64,000 nt of DNA from JBDZVM01 sp040255675 (GTDB taxonomy: Bacteria > Actinomycetota > Actinomycetes > Acidothermales > Acidothermaceae), in NCBI GenBank assembly GCA_040255675.1, contig JBDZVM010000008.1:1-64000 (forward strand). The letters are read 5' to 3'. Numbering within the stretch: position 1 is the first letter of the stretch; each line of letters begins with the position of its first letter. The position numbers and the translations under genes are program-made. The notes beneath the pieces were generated by a model. The model made no database searches and had not been told where the DNA came from. It saw only the letters and a list, made by a program, of their open reading frames with translations. This document shows, piece by piece, positions 1 to 8,611 of the stretch.

Positions 1-47
1 CTGTCGTCTTCCAGGTTGAGGTCGGCGTCCAAATCAATGTAGATCAT
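1..47 (-). CDS. Hypothetical protein, N-terminal fragment (runs off window)
   Basis: On the minus strand an ATG at 47-45 overlaps the TGA stop of the preceding gene (TGATG arrangement) and opens a frame reading MIYIDLDADLNLEDD before the window edge. The one-base overlap suggests translational coupling to the 132-residue gene upstream, so the two probably act together. The visible acidic peptide is not enough to name a family. It is real mainly because of the coupled start and the absence of stops in the short stretch available. Confidence 0.5.
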   Translation of the reverse strand, partial: MIYIDLDADLNLEDD

Positions 48-445
48 CAGTCCGGGCCTCCGTCGGGATCGAAGTAAGGGTTGATCAGCAAGGTGCTCGG
101 TGTGGCAACTATCGCAGCCACGAGTTCGTCAAGGCTCTCACCCGCCCGATGGACGACATCGTAATGAGGAAACTCACCGGTGTCCCAAAGTGCAATACCG
201 TTGGCGCGGAGTTCGCCTGCCTGGAAACGGACGACGACGCGGGCCTTAACCAGTTTGCCTCGCAAAATGTCGTCGCTCAGCGTGCTGCCGCCCGGAACCC
301 ATACGGAGACTCCATAGAAGCCGTACACCGCGAAGTTAGTCGTAGCATCGCGGCGAAGCACATCCTCCTTCAATACATCGCCACGCAGAACCACGGCATC
401 AGGCTCACGCAACTTCTCGCCGCGCCGCATACGTTGCTTGACCAC
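47..445 (-). CDS. Hypothetical protein, 132 aa
   Basis: I do not recognise this protein. It is soluble-looking, with no signal peptide or membrane segment, a basic N-terminus (VKQRMRRGEK) and a C-terminal half rich in hydrophobic and acidic residues ending in NPYFDPDGGPD. The GTG at 445 has a purine-rich AAGGAG about 15 bases upstream and GGGG nearer; a start at the ATG four codons in is also possible. Its stop overlaps the start of the next gene by one base. A two-gene unit of small soluble proteins could be a toxin-antitoxin-like pair, but nothing in the sequence proves this. Confidence 0.55.
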   Translation of the reverse strand: MVKQRMRRGEKLREPDAVVLRGDVLKEDVLRRDATTNFAVYGFYGVSVWVPGGSTLSDDILRGKLVKARVVVRFQAGELRANGIALWDTGEFPHYDVVHRAGESLDELVAAIVATPSTLLINPYFDPDGGPD

Positions 446-611
446 AGTTGCCCCATTGCTCCTTGATCTTTCCGCCTTTGATCGAAGAAGCTATTGGGCA
501 AAAGAAAGATCGAGAGTTCCGGAGCGTTGGGTGTGGATGCTGCTTTCCGGTGCTGTGGACGTCGCGATACCGGTGTATCCGGGCAGCCCAGGCGAAACTC
601 ACCTGAACCAT

Positions 612-671
612 GAACGGCGTTACCTCACCACGAAGGGTGATTATGCCGTTCGTGGCAAGGTAACGCCGTTC
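612..671. repeat. Intergenic palindromic element, family A copy 1
   Basis: Two 23-base arms (612-634 and 649-671) are inverted copies with two mismatches, separated by a 14-base loop. The arms contain GGCGTTACC and GGTAACGCC. The same design, with the same loop length, recurs at 15491-15552. It lies 42 bases past the stop of the GH18-like gene and upstream of the 132-residue gene, where it could end transcription. The rest of 446-711 shows no other feature I can support. Confidence 0.7.
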
Positions 672-712
672 GTCGTGAAGATCGAAATGGTGCGGCCGAG
701 CAAAACCCGCCG

Positions 713-3133
713 CTACGACGTGGCAACCGCCTTGCAGCCGAGCAAGGTGCTCGCCGCCCCAGGCCCGACGTTGATCGCGTAGACGCACACCTGGTGCGAA
801 CCCGCCTTCAACCCGGTGATGGTGCGGTCGATTCCGTGGTTATCGCCGTAGCCGACGAAGATCCGACCGACGTCCGGCCGCGAAGCGTCGGCGTTACCGG
901 ACGACGCCCCCACGCCGTCGACGTACATGTCGACGCGAATCGGGTCGGCGGTATCGGGGTCGATTGCCCAGCCGCGCACCTTCACCGTGCCGGCCCCCGA
1001 AGCGACAACCGAGTCGTACGACCCGAACGCCGAGCCGGTCGGCAAGGTCACGGTGCGGCACCCAAGCAAGGTGTTGCCACCGGGCCCGATGTTGATCGCG
1101 TAGGCGCACACCTGATGACGGCCGCCCGAGACCGACAGCGTGCGGTCGAAGCCGTGCGCCGAACCGTAGCCGGGGAACACCCGCGCGATGTCGGGCCGGT
1201 CGCCGTCCGCCATACCGGACGACGCTCCGCGACCATCGACGTAGACGTCGACGCGAGTGGCGGCGGCGGTGTCGGGATCGAGCGACCAGCCGCGGATCGC
1301 GATCTTGCCGGGCCCAGCGGCCTGGGCGACGTCGAACGAGCCGGTCGGGCTACCTGTCGGCAACGTCACGGTACGGCAGCCGAGCAACGTGTTGCCGCCG
1401 GCGCCGATGTTGATGGCAAACGCGCAGACCTGATGCTGACCGCCCCCGACGGTGAGGGTCGCGTCGAACCCGTGCTTCGAACCCCACCGCGGGAAGATGC
1501 GCGCGATGTCGCCGCGGTCGCCGTCCGCTTGCATCGACGCCGCGCCGCGGCCGTCGACGTAGACGTCGACCCGGGTGGAGTTAGCCGAATCGGGATCGAG
1601 CGACCAGCCGCGAATATGCACCTTGCCGGGGCCCGCCGGTGACGCGACGTCGAACGACCCGGTCGGGTTGCCACCGATCACGTTCAACGCGCGGCAGCCG
1701 AGCAGCGTGTTGCCGCCGTCGCCCACGTTGATGGCGTAGGCGCAGACGTTGTTCACGCCAGGCGGCAAAGGCACGTTGGCCGCGAAGCCGTGGCTCGCGC
1801 CGTAAATCGAGTACAGATCGCCGATGTCTTGGCGGTTCGTGTTCGCCTGCGTCGACATGATGCCGCGGTTGTTGGAGTAGATGTCGACGCGGATCGAGTC
1901 GGTGGTGTTCGCGTCGATCGTCCAGCCCGAGATGTAAGCGCCGCCGGGTGCCTGCTGCGCGACGTCGAACGAGCCGAACGGGTTAGGACCGTAGGTGTAG
2001 TTGCGCAACACGTTCCAGATGCCGGGGTCTTCGCCGCCGAGCGACCAAAACGACACGCCCGCGATGTTGTACTTCGCCACCAGCGGCAACCGGGCCGCGA
2101 GCGACTGCGCGTCGTTGTACCAGACCTTGTGCTGCGAGCCGTCGCTCGCGGTGTAGGTGAAGTACGGCGAACCGTCGACGGCCGACCACTGCCGGGTGGC
2201 GTTGTACTTGTTCATCAGGTTGACGACGTCGCCATACAGGACGGCGGGGGCGCGCCCGCCCGCGCTGCTGTAGTCGTAGCCGTAGAGCGGCACGCCCATC
2301 TCGATCTTCTTCGACGGGATCACCGACACGGCGTACTGCAGCACCCGATTGACCCAGTCGACGCTCGCCACCGCGCCACCCGGGTAGGCGGTATTGCCGG
2401 TGTGCTGGTCGTAGGTCATGATGCGCACCCGGTCGACGACCTTGCCGATGGCGCTGTAGTCGAACGCTTGGCTGGCGGCCGACGTGCCCTCTTGGGTCTT
2501 CGCCAGCACGGCGACCGACAGCATTTTGCCTTGCGCGTGCAGCTTCGCGGCCAGCTCAGCGAGGAAAGCCGAGTAGCCGGCCCTGATCGTGGGTGCCAGC
2601 GTGAGGTTCGACCCGAAGGCGATGTTTTCGAAGTCGATGTCGAGACCGTCGAGGCCGTACTTGCTCACCAACGCCATCAAGGCGTTTTCTTGCGCCGCGC
2701 GCTGCGCCGGATCGGAGAGGATGTTCGCCATCGCCTCGGCCGGCTCGTTGTCGGTGACCGTCGGCACCACGAGAATGCCCTTGCTCTTGAGCGCGCTGAT
2801 CGCGGTGCGCAGGCCCGCGTCGCTCGCGCCCGGCTTGATGGCGATCGTGTCGGCGTCCATCGAGTTGAACCAGAACGGCGACGCCTCGTGGAAGAGGTCG
2901 GCGTTGCCGGTGGCCGATGCGGTGGCCGAGGTGATGCTCCACCAGGGCAGCCACGCGTTGACGACGCCGGAACCCGCCGCCGCATGCGCGGGGGTCGCGC
3001 CGCCAATCGCCGTCGCGACAAGCGCGGACGCCACGGTCGCGATCGAGGCCGCCGCCGCGATGAGACGTCGCTTGCCCTTTGACAAGCGGTGAAGATACGG
3101 CTTGAACGACGGCACAGCGTCGGCACCGGTCAT
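713..3133 (-). CDS. Secreted glycoside hydrolase family 18-like protein with four C-terminal repeats
   Basis: An exported chitinase-like or peptidoglycan-active glycosidase. The start is the ATG at 3133 (or the GTG at 3139), preceded by AGGGGAG; a basic stretch and a long Ala-rich hydrophobic segment end in a TPAHA signal-peptidase site. A GH18 barrel fills residues of about 55-385: the catalytic DGLDIDFE motif is intact at about 162-169, followed by RIMTYD and a late GVSFWSLGG strand. The last 420 residues are four copies of a repeat of about 100 residues marked by RGWSLDPD, VDVYVDGRGA, a KHGF motif, VCAYAIN and LLGCR. The same repeat occurs in the amidase at 15612-18758. Likely targets are wall glycans; the substrate cannot be read from sequence. 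Many wall-associated GH18 proteins lack chitinase activity, but here the glutamate acid is present. Confidence 0.88.
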   Translation of the reverse strand: MTGADAVPSFKPYLHRLSKGKRRLIAAAASIATVASALVATAIGGATPAHAAAGSGVVNAWLPWWSITSATASATGNADLFHEASPFWFNSMDADTIAIKPGASDAGLRTAISALKSKGILVVPTVTDNEPAEAMANILSDPAQRAAQENALMALVSKYGLDGLDIDFENIAFGSNLTLAPTIRAGYSAFLAELAAKLHAQGKMLSVAVLAKTQEGTSAASQAFDYSAIGKVVDRVRIMTYDQHTGNTAYPGGAVASVDWVNRVLQYAVSVIPSKKIEMGVPLYGYDYSSAGGRAPAVLYGDVVNLMNKYNATRQWSAVDGSPYFTYTASDGSQHKVWYNDAQSLAARLPLVAKYNIAGVSFWSLGGEDPGIWNVLRNYTYGPNPFGSFDVAQQAPGGAYISGWTIDANTTDSIRVDIYSNNRGIMSTQANTNRQDIGDLYSIYGASHGFAANVPLPPGVNNVCAYAINVGDGGNTLLGCRALNVIGGNPTGSFDVASPAGPGKVHIRGWSLDPDSANSTRVDVYVDGRGAASMQADGDRGDIARIFPRWGSKHGFDATLTVGGGQHQVCAFAINIGAGGNTLLGCRTVTLPTGSPTGSFDVAQAAGPGKIAIRGWSLDPDTAAATRVDVYVDGRGASSGMADGDRPDIARVFPGYGSAHGFDRTLSVSGGRHQVCAYAINIGPGGNTLLGCRTVTLPTGSAFGSYDSVVASGAGTVKVRGWAIDPDTADPIRVDMYVDGVGASSGNADASRPDVGRIFVGYGDNHGIDRTITGLKAGSHQVCVYAINVGPGAASTLLGCKAVATS

Positions 3134-3369
3134 CGACACGAAACACTCCCCTGTTAGGAATTGCTGCCGGCACGGCAATGCCGCTCGGCTATGCCAGGAA
3201 TCCCGGCAGCCTAGCGCACAAGGCACGATCCGCAGGTAGATCGGGCGAGGAGTGTCGGCGAATTTTCCTTACTTTTCCGTGGTTCCAAGGCAAATTTGAG
3301 TACCGGTACGAAAATTCCGTTAGCTAGTGAACCATTCCCGCGGCACAAGCGTCAGTTAATGCTTCATCG

Positions 3370-6168
3370 TCAGGGTGCGCTTGAAGCTGATACCTGCTCG
3401 CGACGCCGCTGCTCGTCGTCCGGCTCGGCTTTCGGCGAGAACCATCGGCGGCGCTCGGCGATCCCCGCGCCGATGAGGAGCAGGACGGCGACGCCGCTGA
3501 GCGCCGCTCCGGTCGCTTGCCCGGGCGCGCGATAGCCGAAGCTCACGTGGTGCACGCCCGCCGGAACCGCCACCGCGACCATCGCGTGGTCTGCCGCGAC
3601 GAGGTCGGCCGGTTTCCCGTCTATCTCGACCGACCAGCCCGGCTGCCGCATCGCGTCGGCGACGACGAGATAGCCGGCGCCTTTGGCCTCGACGTCAGCC
3701 GCGATCTGATCGCCGTAGTCGTGCGTGATCGAGACGGTCGCCGGCTGACCAGCGGCCGCCGGCCCCGGTGCGTCGAGCACCACCTGATCGGCCGGGATCG
3801 CGTTGCGCTCGAACGCGATGAGCCGCTGTACGGGGTCGCTGATCACGGTGGCGGACGACGCCCAGCGAATGCGCGGCAAGGCCGAAAGCCGCTGGTAGAC
3901 GATCGAGCCGGCGTCGGCGAAGGCAAGCTTGAGCCCGTCGTGTGTCGCCCGCACCGGCGCGCAGGCTGCCCCTGTGCCGCTTCGACCCGCGGCGAGCACG
4001 AGCGGGCCGCCCGCGTCGGTGAGGCTGAACGTCACGCGCACCGGCTGCGTCGTCGGGAGGTCTTCACCAGCGAAAGCGACCGAGATGGGAGCGCCCGCCG
4101 GGATGCCGGTGCCGAGAAAGCGGGCGGATGTGATCGTGGTCGTGCCGTTGGAGACCGTGACGTGGAGGGTGAGCCCCAACGCGTCGGCGGCGAGCACCGT
4201 CGAGGCGAGCTGGGTGGTGACGCCGCGCAGCGCGCCGCCCGGGATCGTGCATGTGGTCGTCGTGGCGGCACCGTTGCCGAGATCGAGCGCCGGGAAACTT
4301 CCGACGAGCTGATCGGGCGTCGTGACGAAATACTTCACGGCCATTCGATCGAGAATCTGCGACTGCCCAGCAAGAGTGGGCGTGAGCGTCGACGAGAAGT
4401 CGGAGTGCGTAGGGCTTTGCATCACGCCGGAGTCGAGGGTGCTGAGCAGGTCGACCCACTGCTTTTCGTGAAATGTGTGGCCGGTGGCAGAGCGCAGGCC
4501 GTAATACAGCGAGGTCGCCGGATACAGCATGCCGTCGGTGGCGGTGTATCGATCCTGACCGAGATTGTCTTCCAAGAACTGATGAGTGGGCGTCACGGGA
4601 TAGAAGTTCGCTTTGCTGTCGCCAGGAATCACCCGGTGCATGAAGACGGCACCTTGCGCGACGACAAGCGCTGGGAGCACCACCAGGCCGAGCAACGCCG
4701 TCGGCTTCCACCGAAGGTAGACCAGCGCCACGCACAGCAGAGCGACCGCTATCAATAACGCGGGAATCTTGATGCGGTCGAGAACAACTTCGCGGTAGCC
4801 CAATTTGTGGGCGTCGTGGTTCACCGCGTACGCCACACCGCCCGCTAAACCGACAACCGCGACGATGACGACGGCGCGCCACCACACGTTGTGCCGGCGT
4901 CCGGCTTCGGGTTCTGCTTTTCGCTCCGCCACCTTGCGTTGAAGAGCGTCGAAGCCCAATCCGACGAGGACGGCGAAAAAGAAGCCGAGCACCGACCTGA
5001 TGCGACCGATCGGATTACCAGAGAAAACCGGGAGATTGTCGACGACGTCGAGCACGGCCGTCATGCCCCATCCGAGGAACACGATGAGCGCGGTGCCAAG
5101 CGTGAAAAAGCCTCTGACGCCGCGATTCTCGTCGCGCCTGGTCTTCGCGAGCGCCCCGACCACGATCAGCACCAACGCGGCACTGCCGATGTAGGCGATG
5201 AGCTCGACAGGGTTCACCCGGCCGTAAACCTGTTTGCCCGCGAGGCAAAGCCCGTTGGCGTTCGGAACGAACAAAGTCAACAGGCCCGACAATGGCAATG
5301 GCGTGTGCCCGAGACCTTCGCGGTAGCCGAAGTCGGACGACGTGTACGTGGCGACGAACGGCAGCATCTGCACCATGGCGAGCAGTAGGCCGATGACGAC
5401 GCCGACCGTGCCGATCACCACGCGGCGCCACGCCTGCCGCTTGTCGTGGCGAGCGAGCACCCGCACGATCAGGTACGCCGCCGCCGCGTACAACGCCCAG
5501 CCGGTGACTGCCGGAAACCCGCCGAGCAGCATGGACGCGACCGCAATCGCGATCGGTATGACGTCGGTGACGCGCGCTCGCTGAATTAGCCGCTCGGTGG
5601 CCCAAAAAAGCACCGGAATGAACGCCGCGACCTCGGTTTGCGGCCAGTTGGTCCACATCACCATGAAGCCGGACGCCGCGAACGTGACGCCCGCGACGAT
5701 CGCGGCCGCCTTACGAACCGACAACCGCCGCAAGAACAAATACGTGCCGCCAATGGCGACGAGGAACACGAGGAGTTGGTGAAAGGCCGGGGCGAGCCAC
5801 AGCGGCATGAAGAAATACGGCCAAGAGATCGGGTTGAGCAACCCAAGGTTCGGTTGGCTCGCGAGTGGCGAGCCGCCGGCGACGAGGCTTTGCCAATTCG
5901 GCAGGTGACCGTGCGCCAGCGAGGTGAGCACGTAGTGGGTGCCGGGGATTTGCGAGTCGATCGTGTCGGTGGTGCAAAGCTGGTGACCATTCACGTCGGT
6001 GCCGGTAGCCAGCCACGGCCAGTTGATGGTCAGCCGATCGACCGACAGGTACGTGTTGCGGCCGATAAGTGACGGCCCGATCGTGACGCCGACGAACGCG
6101 AGAAGCCCGACCCCGGCATACCAGCTGAGCCAGCGCTGACGGACCGGCAACCGCCTATTGCCCGGCAT
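3370..6168 (-). CDS. YfhO-family polytopic membrane protein
   Basis: A 932-residue inner-membrane protein with a dozen or so hydrophobic helices across the first 500 residues, a large extracytoplasmic C-terminal part, and a final helix (GVAVLLLIGAGIAE) before a charged tail. The N-terminal layout, with LPNWQSL followed by PNLGLLNP and a TNWPQTEV segment, matches YfhO-type proteins, which are GT-C-fold membrane glycosyltransferase-like proteins linked in Bacillus to modifying wall polymers with sugars. It begins 29 bases after the SpoIID-like gene, so it is probably the last or next-to-last gene of the glycan-export operon. The catalytic role is inferred from fold and context only. Confidence 0.8.
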   Translation of the reverse strand: MPGNRRLPVRQRWLSWYAGVGLLAFVGVTIGPSLIGRNTYLSVDRLTINWPWLATGTDVNGHQLCTTDTIDSQIPGTHYVLTSLAHGHLPNWQSLVAGGSPLASQPNLGLLNPISWPYFFMPLWLAPAFHQLLVFLVAIGGTYLFLRRLSVRKAAAIVAGVTFAASGFMVMWTNWPQTEVAAFIPVLFWATERLIQRARVTDVIPIAIAVASMLLGGFPAVTGWALYAAAAYLIVRVLARHDKRQAWRRVVIGTVGVVIGLLLAMVQMLPFVATYTSSDFGYREGLGHTPLPLSGLLTLFVPNANGLCLAGKQVYGRVNPVELIAYIGSAALVLIVVGALAKTRRDENRGVRGFFTLGTALIVFLGWGMTAVLDVVDNLPVFSGNPIGRIRSVLGFFFAVLVGLGFDALQRKVAERKAEPEAGRRHNVWWRAVVIVAVVGLAGGVAYAVNHDAHKLGYREVVLDRIKIPALLIAVALLCVALVYLRWKPTALLGLVVLPALVVAQGAVFMHRVIPGDSKANFYPVTPTHQFLEDNLGQDRYTATDGMLYPATSLYYGLRSATGHTFHEKQWVDLLSTLDSGVMQSPTHSDFSSTLTPTLAGQSQILDRMAVKYFVTTPDQLVGSFPALDLGNGAATTTTCTIPGGALRGVTTQLASTVLAADALGLTLHVTVSNGTTTITSARFLGTGIPAGAPISVAFAGEDLPTTQPVRVTFSLTDAGGPLVLAAGRSGTGAACAPVRATHDGLKLAFADAGSIVYQRLSALPRIRWASSATVISDPVQRLIAFERNAIPADQVVLDAPGPAAAGQPATVSITHDYGDQIAADVEAKGAGYLVVADAMRQPGWSVEIDGKPADLVAADHAMVAVAVPAGVHHVSFGYRAPGQATGAALSGVAVLLLIGAGIAERRRWFSPKAEPDDEQRRREQVSASSAP

Positions 6169-6197
6169 TACTCAACCGCGAATCCAGCGTCACGCGC

Positions 6198-8606
6198 TCA
6201 CCCGGAAATCCAACCCACCACGTCGACGATCAGGTGCGTCGACCCCAGGTTGTTGTACAGCGCGACCTTGCCGTCGCTGCCAACGCCGGTGACGACCAGG
6301 TTCGGAACGACCTTGCCCGGCCCGGCATTGACGTTGGAAATGAACGGTTGCGGTATGCCCGACGCCCACACCGTGACGTAAGTCGGCGCGGTCGGCGCCA
6401 CAGCGGTGATGTTCAGCGCCACGGCACGCACGCCGGTCGTGGGCACGCCGCCCCGGCCGAGGATCGGCAGCGCGAAGGTTTCTCCTTGCGCCATCGGCCT
6501 TTGGTGTGCTCCGACGGGAGTGCGGGTGTCGAGCAAGCGCACCGGCTGAACCCCGATGTACTGGCCCGAAACGCCGTCAGCGGGCAGGAATTCGCCCATG
6601 ACGTCGATGATGGCGTCGGAGTTTCCGAGGTTGTTGTAAAGCGAAAGCCCTCCGGCACCGAGCACGCCGAGCGCGGCGTTCGCTCGCGTGTCGTTCGGCA
6701 ACATGTTGATATTGGACGTCGCCGGCATCGCCGTACCGGCGGGCCACATCGTGAGGTACGACTCGGCCGTGGGCCGGGTGACGGTCAGGTTGGTCATGAC
6801 CGCTTCCGCGCCCGCGTCAACGCCGGTGGCGGGATCGCCCGCCACAGCAATGGTTCGGGTGCCGTGCGGCGGGATCGGCGCGGCAGGGCCGCCGATGCTG
6901 TAGCGGGTGTCGAGCACTCGCTTCGGCGTGACCGGCACGAAGCCCAGACCGCCGGGAACGTCGGCGGTCGCGAAGTAGCCGAACACGTCAACGATCACCG
7001 ACGCGTTGTTCTGGTTGTTGTAAATTCGCACGTCGCCGTCAGCGCCGAGCTTCGTGTACACGAGATTGGCCACGGTCTGGCCGGCGACATCCCAGTTGAG
7101 GTTCGACGTGCCCGGCTTCGAAATCCCGCTCGGCCACACGGTGAGGTATGACGCTCCGGTGGTGTCGGTGACCGTGACGTTGAGCACCGCGCCCACCGCG
7201 CCGGCAGGCACACCGCCGAGCCCGGCGACCGTGACCGTACGGGTCTCTGCCGGGCCGAACGGCGTCTTGGTGTCGCGCGTGTCGAGAATGCGGGCCGGGC
7301 TCAGGGCGTGCAGGTAACCGGCGTCGGCGGGCAAGGGCACATTCGCGTCGCCGAAAGTGAACCAGTTGCTGCGCAGGCCCATCGCCGCGCGGAAACTGTC
7401 ACCGGTGACCGTCGTGCTGCCGCTGGAGCCGTCGATGGTGAGCGAGACAACACGGCCTCCCCAGTCGCCGTTGCCGTCGCGCTGGTTGACGGCGACGTCG
7501 CGCAGGGTGCCGATCGACGGATAAGCGGCCTGAATCGCCGACGACGAAAGCGAAACTGTCCAGTTGTGGTAAGGCGAGTACGTGTCGAAAGGGTCAGCCT
7601 GTGCCACCTGGTATGGCGAGCTGCCGCCGACCGTCCAGCCGCCGTCGGACGACGAGTACTGCGCGAAAATCGCCGCGCCGCCGTACGTGCGGATCTGGTT
7701 GGCAGTAGCCGTAATCGCCGCATTGGCTTGCGAAGTCTCGGTGCCTGTCCGGTTTCCGACGGAGTCGTAACTCGCCACTCCGGTATACATCTGGCAGCTC
7801 GACGAATCGCAGATGTCGTAGACCGCGCCGCCGAGAGTGCGGGCCGCATATGTACGCGCCGCGACAGATTGCGCCTGGATGGCGGCCGTCGGCCAACTGC
7901 TCGGCATTTCCTTGGGAACGACCGACTTGAGGTAGGTCTCCATCGGCACCACGTCGACGCCACGCACGATGCTGCCGTCGACAACAGCTTGCAGTGTGCC
8001 GGCGTACTCGTTTTGCGTGTTGTCGGGGTAGAGGACTCGCAGGTTGCCGCTGTCAGTGCTGAAGGCGAGCGGCCCCGGCGTCGTCAGCTGCCCGGTCGTC
8101 GGGAAAGGATGCCAGGCGTTGCTCCAAAACCCCGACAACGCAAGCAGGTTGCTCGAGTTGCGTTCGGCCTTCCATTTGGTGACCGTCGCGCCTCCGACGC
8201 TTGTGGGGAGCGCGGTCTTCGCGTTGGCGTGACCGGCGTCAGTGACCGTCTCGTTGCCGATGCCCGCCACGACCGTGAGGTCGGCGCCTCCGGTTCGAGT
8301 GAGCAAGACTTTCACGTTCGGGTTACTGAGCGAGGTCGTCTGGGTGCCTGGATAGTAGAAATCGAGGATTTCGGGAGCGGTCTTGCCGACCGTGGCCATG
8401 CCGTAGGCGCCCCACTGCGACATGCCCCTGCCGTGGCCGTATCCGTGGCCCGAGACGGTGTACACGCCGCCCGACGGCACCTCGAAAACCTCGGCCGCGG
8501 CAGCCGGTCGCGACGTGACGACGCCGGTCAACGTCGCGGTGAGCATTGCCGCCGGCAGGAGCGCGGCGACGAGAAAAGCGATGCGGCGACGTGGGTTGTA
8601 CCGCAT
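6198..8606 (-). CDS. SpoIID/LytB-domain secreted protein with three C-terminal repeats
   Basis: Start at the ATG at 8606, five bases after the TGA of the glycosyltransferase gene, with GGTGA just upstream, implying coupled translation. A basic N-terminus and Ala-rich hydrophobic segment end at SRPAAAAE. The SpoIID/LytB domain is clear: GHGRGMSQWGAYGMA near residue 60 and VVPKEMPSSWPTAAIQAQSVAARTYA-type sequence in the middle (quoted in part). SpoIID itself is a lytic transglycosylase that cuts stem-less glycan strands; LytB-type relatives enhance amidases. After about residue 430 come three copies of a unit of about 125 residues, each opening with R-[IVL]-LDTR and ending in YNN-G-[NS] and I-[VI]-DV-G. 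The repeats are probably beta-sandwich wall-binding modules. Finding it inside a polysaccharide-export operon is unusual. Confidence 0.88.
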   Translation of the reverse strand: MRYNPRRRIAFLVAALLPAAMLTATLTGVVTSRPAAAAEVFEVPSGGVYTVSGHGYGHGRGMSQWGAYGMATVGKTAPEILDFYYPGTQTTSLSNPNVKVLLTRTGGADLTVVAGIGNETVTDAGHANAKTALPTSVGGATVTKWKAERNSSNLLALSGFWSNAWHPFPTTGQLTTPGPLAFSTDSGNLRVLYPDNTQNEYAGTLQAVVDGSIVRGVDVVPMETYLKSVVPKEMPSSWPTAAIQAQSVAARTYAARTLGGAVYDICDSSSCQMYTGVASYDSVGNRTGTETSQANAAITATANQIRTYGGAAIFAQYSSSDGGWTVGGSSPYQVAQADPFDTYSPYHNWTVSLSSSAIQAAYPSIGTLRDVAVNQRDGNGDWGGRVVSLTIDGSSGSTTVTGDSFRAAMGLRSNWFTFGDANVPLPADAGYLHALSPARILDTRDTKTPFGPAETRTVTVAGLGGVPAGAVGAVLNVTVTDTTGASYLTVWPSGISKPGTSNLNWDVAGQTVANLVYTKLGADGDVRIYNNQNNASVIVDVFGYFATADVPGGLGFVPVTPKRVLDTRYSIGGPAAPIPPHGTRTIAVAGDPATGVDAGAEAVMTNLTVTRPTAESYLTMWPAGTAMPATSNINMLPNDTRANAALGVLGAGGLSLYNNLGNSDAIIDVMGEFLPADGVSGQYIGVQPVRLLDTRTPVGAHQRPMAQGETFALPILGRGGVPTTGVRAVALNITAVAPTAPTYVTVWASGIPQPFISNVNAGPGKVVPNLVVTGVGSDGKVALYNNLGSTHLIVDVVGWISG

Positions 8607-8611
8607 CGCGT

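Noticed and set aside
438..788. Two opposing small frames over the palindrome at 612-671
   Set aside because: They read through the inverted repeat arms and the gene ends, show no protein-like composition, and are explained by the palindromic element and flanking genes.
1790..3082. Long plus-strand reading frame across the GH18-like gene
   Set aside because: It is an Arg/Val/Asp-rich shadow of the minus-strand gene, with no domain, signal or ribosome site. GC-rich DNA opens antisense frames like this throughout the window, for example 8546-10648, 15693-16754, 21214-22674 and 38118-39599.
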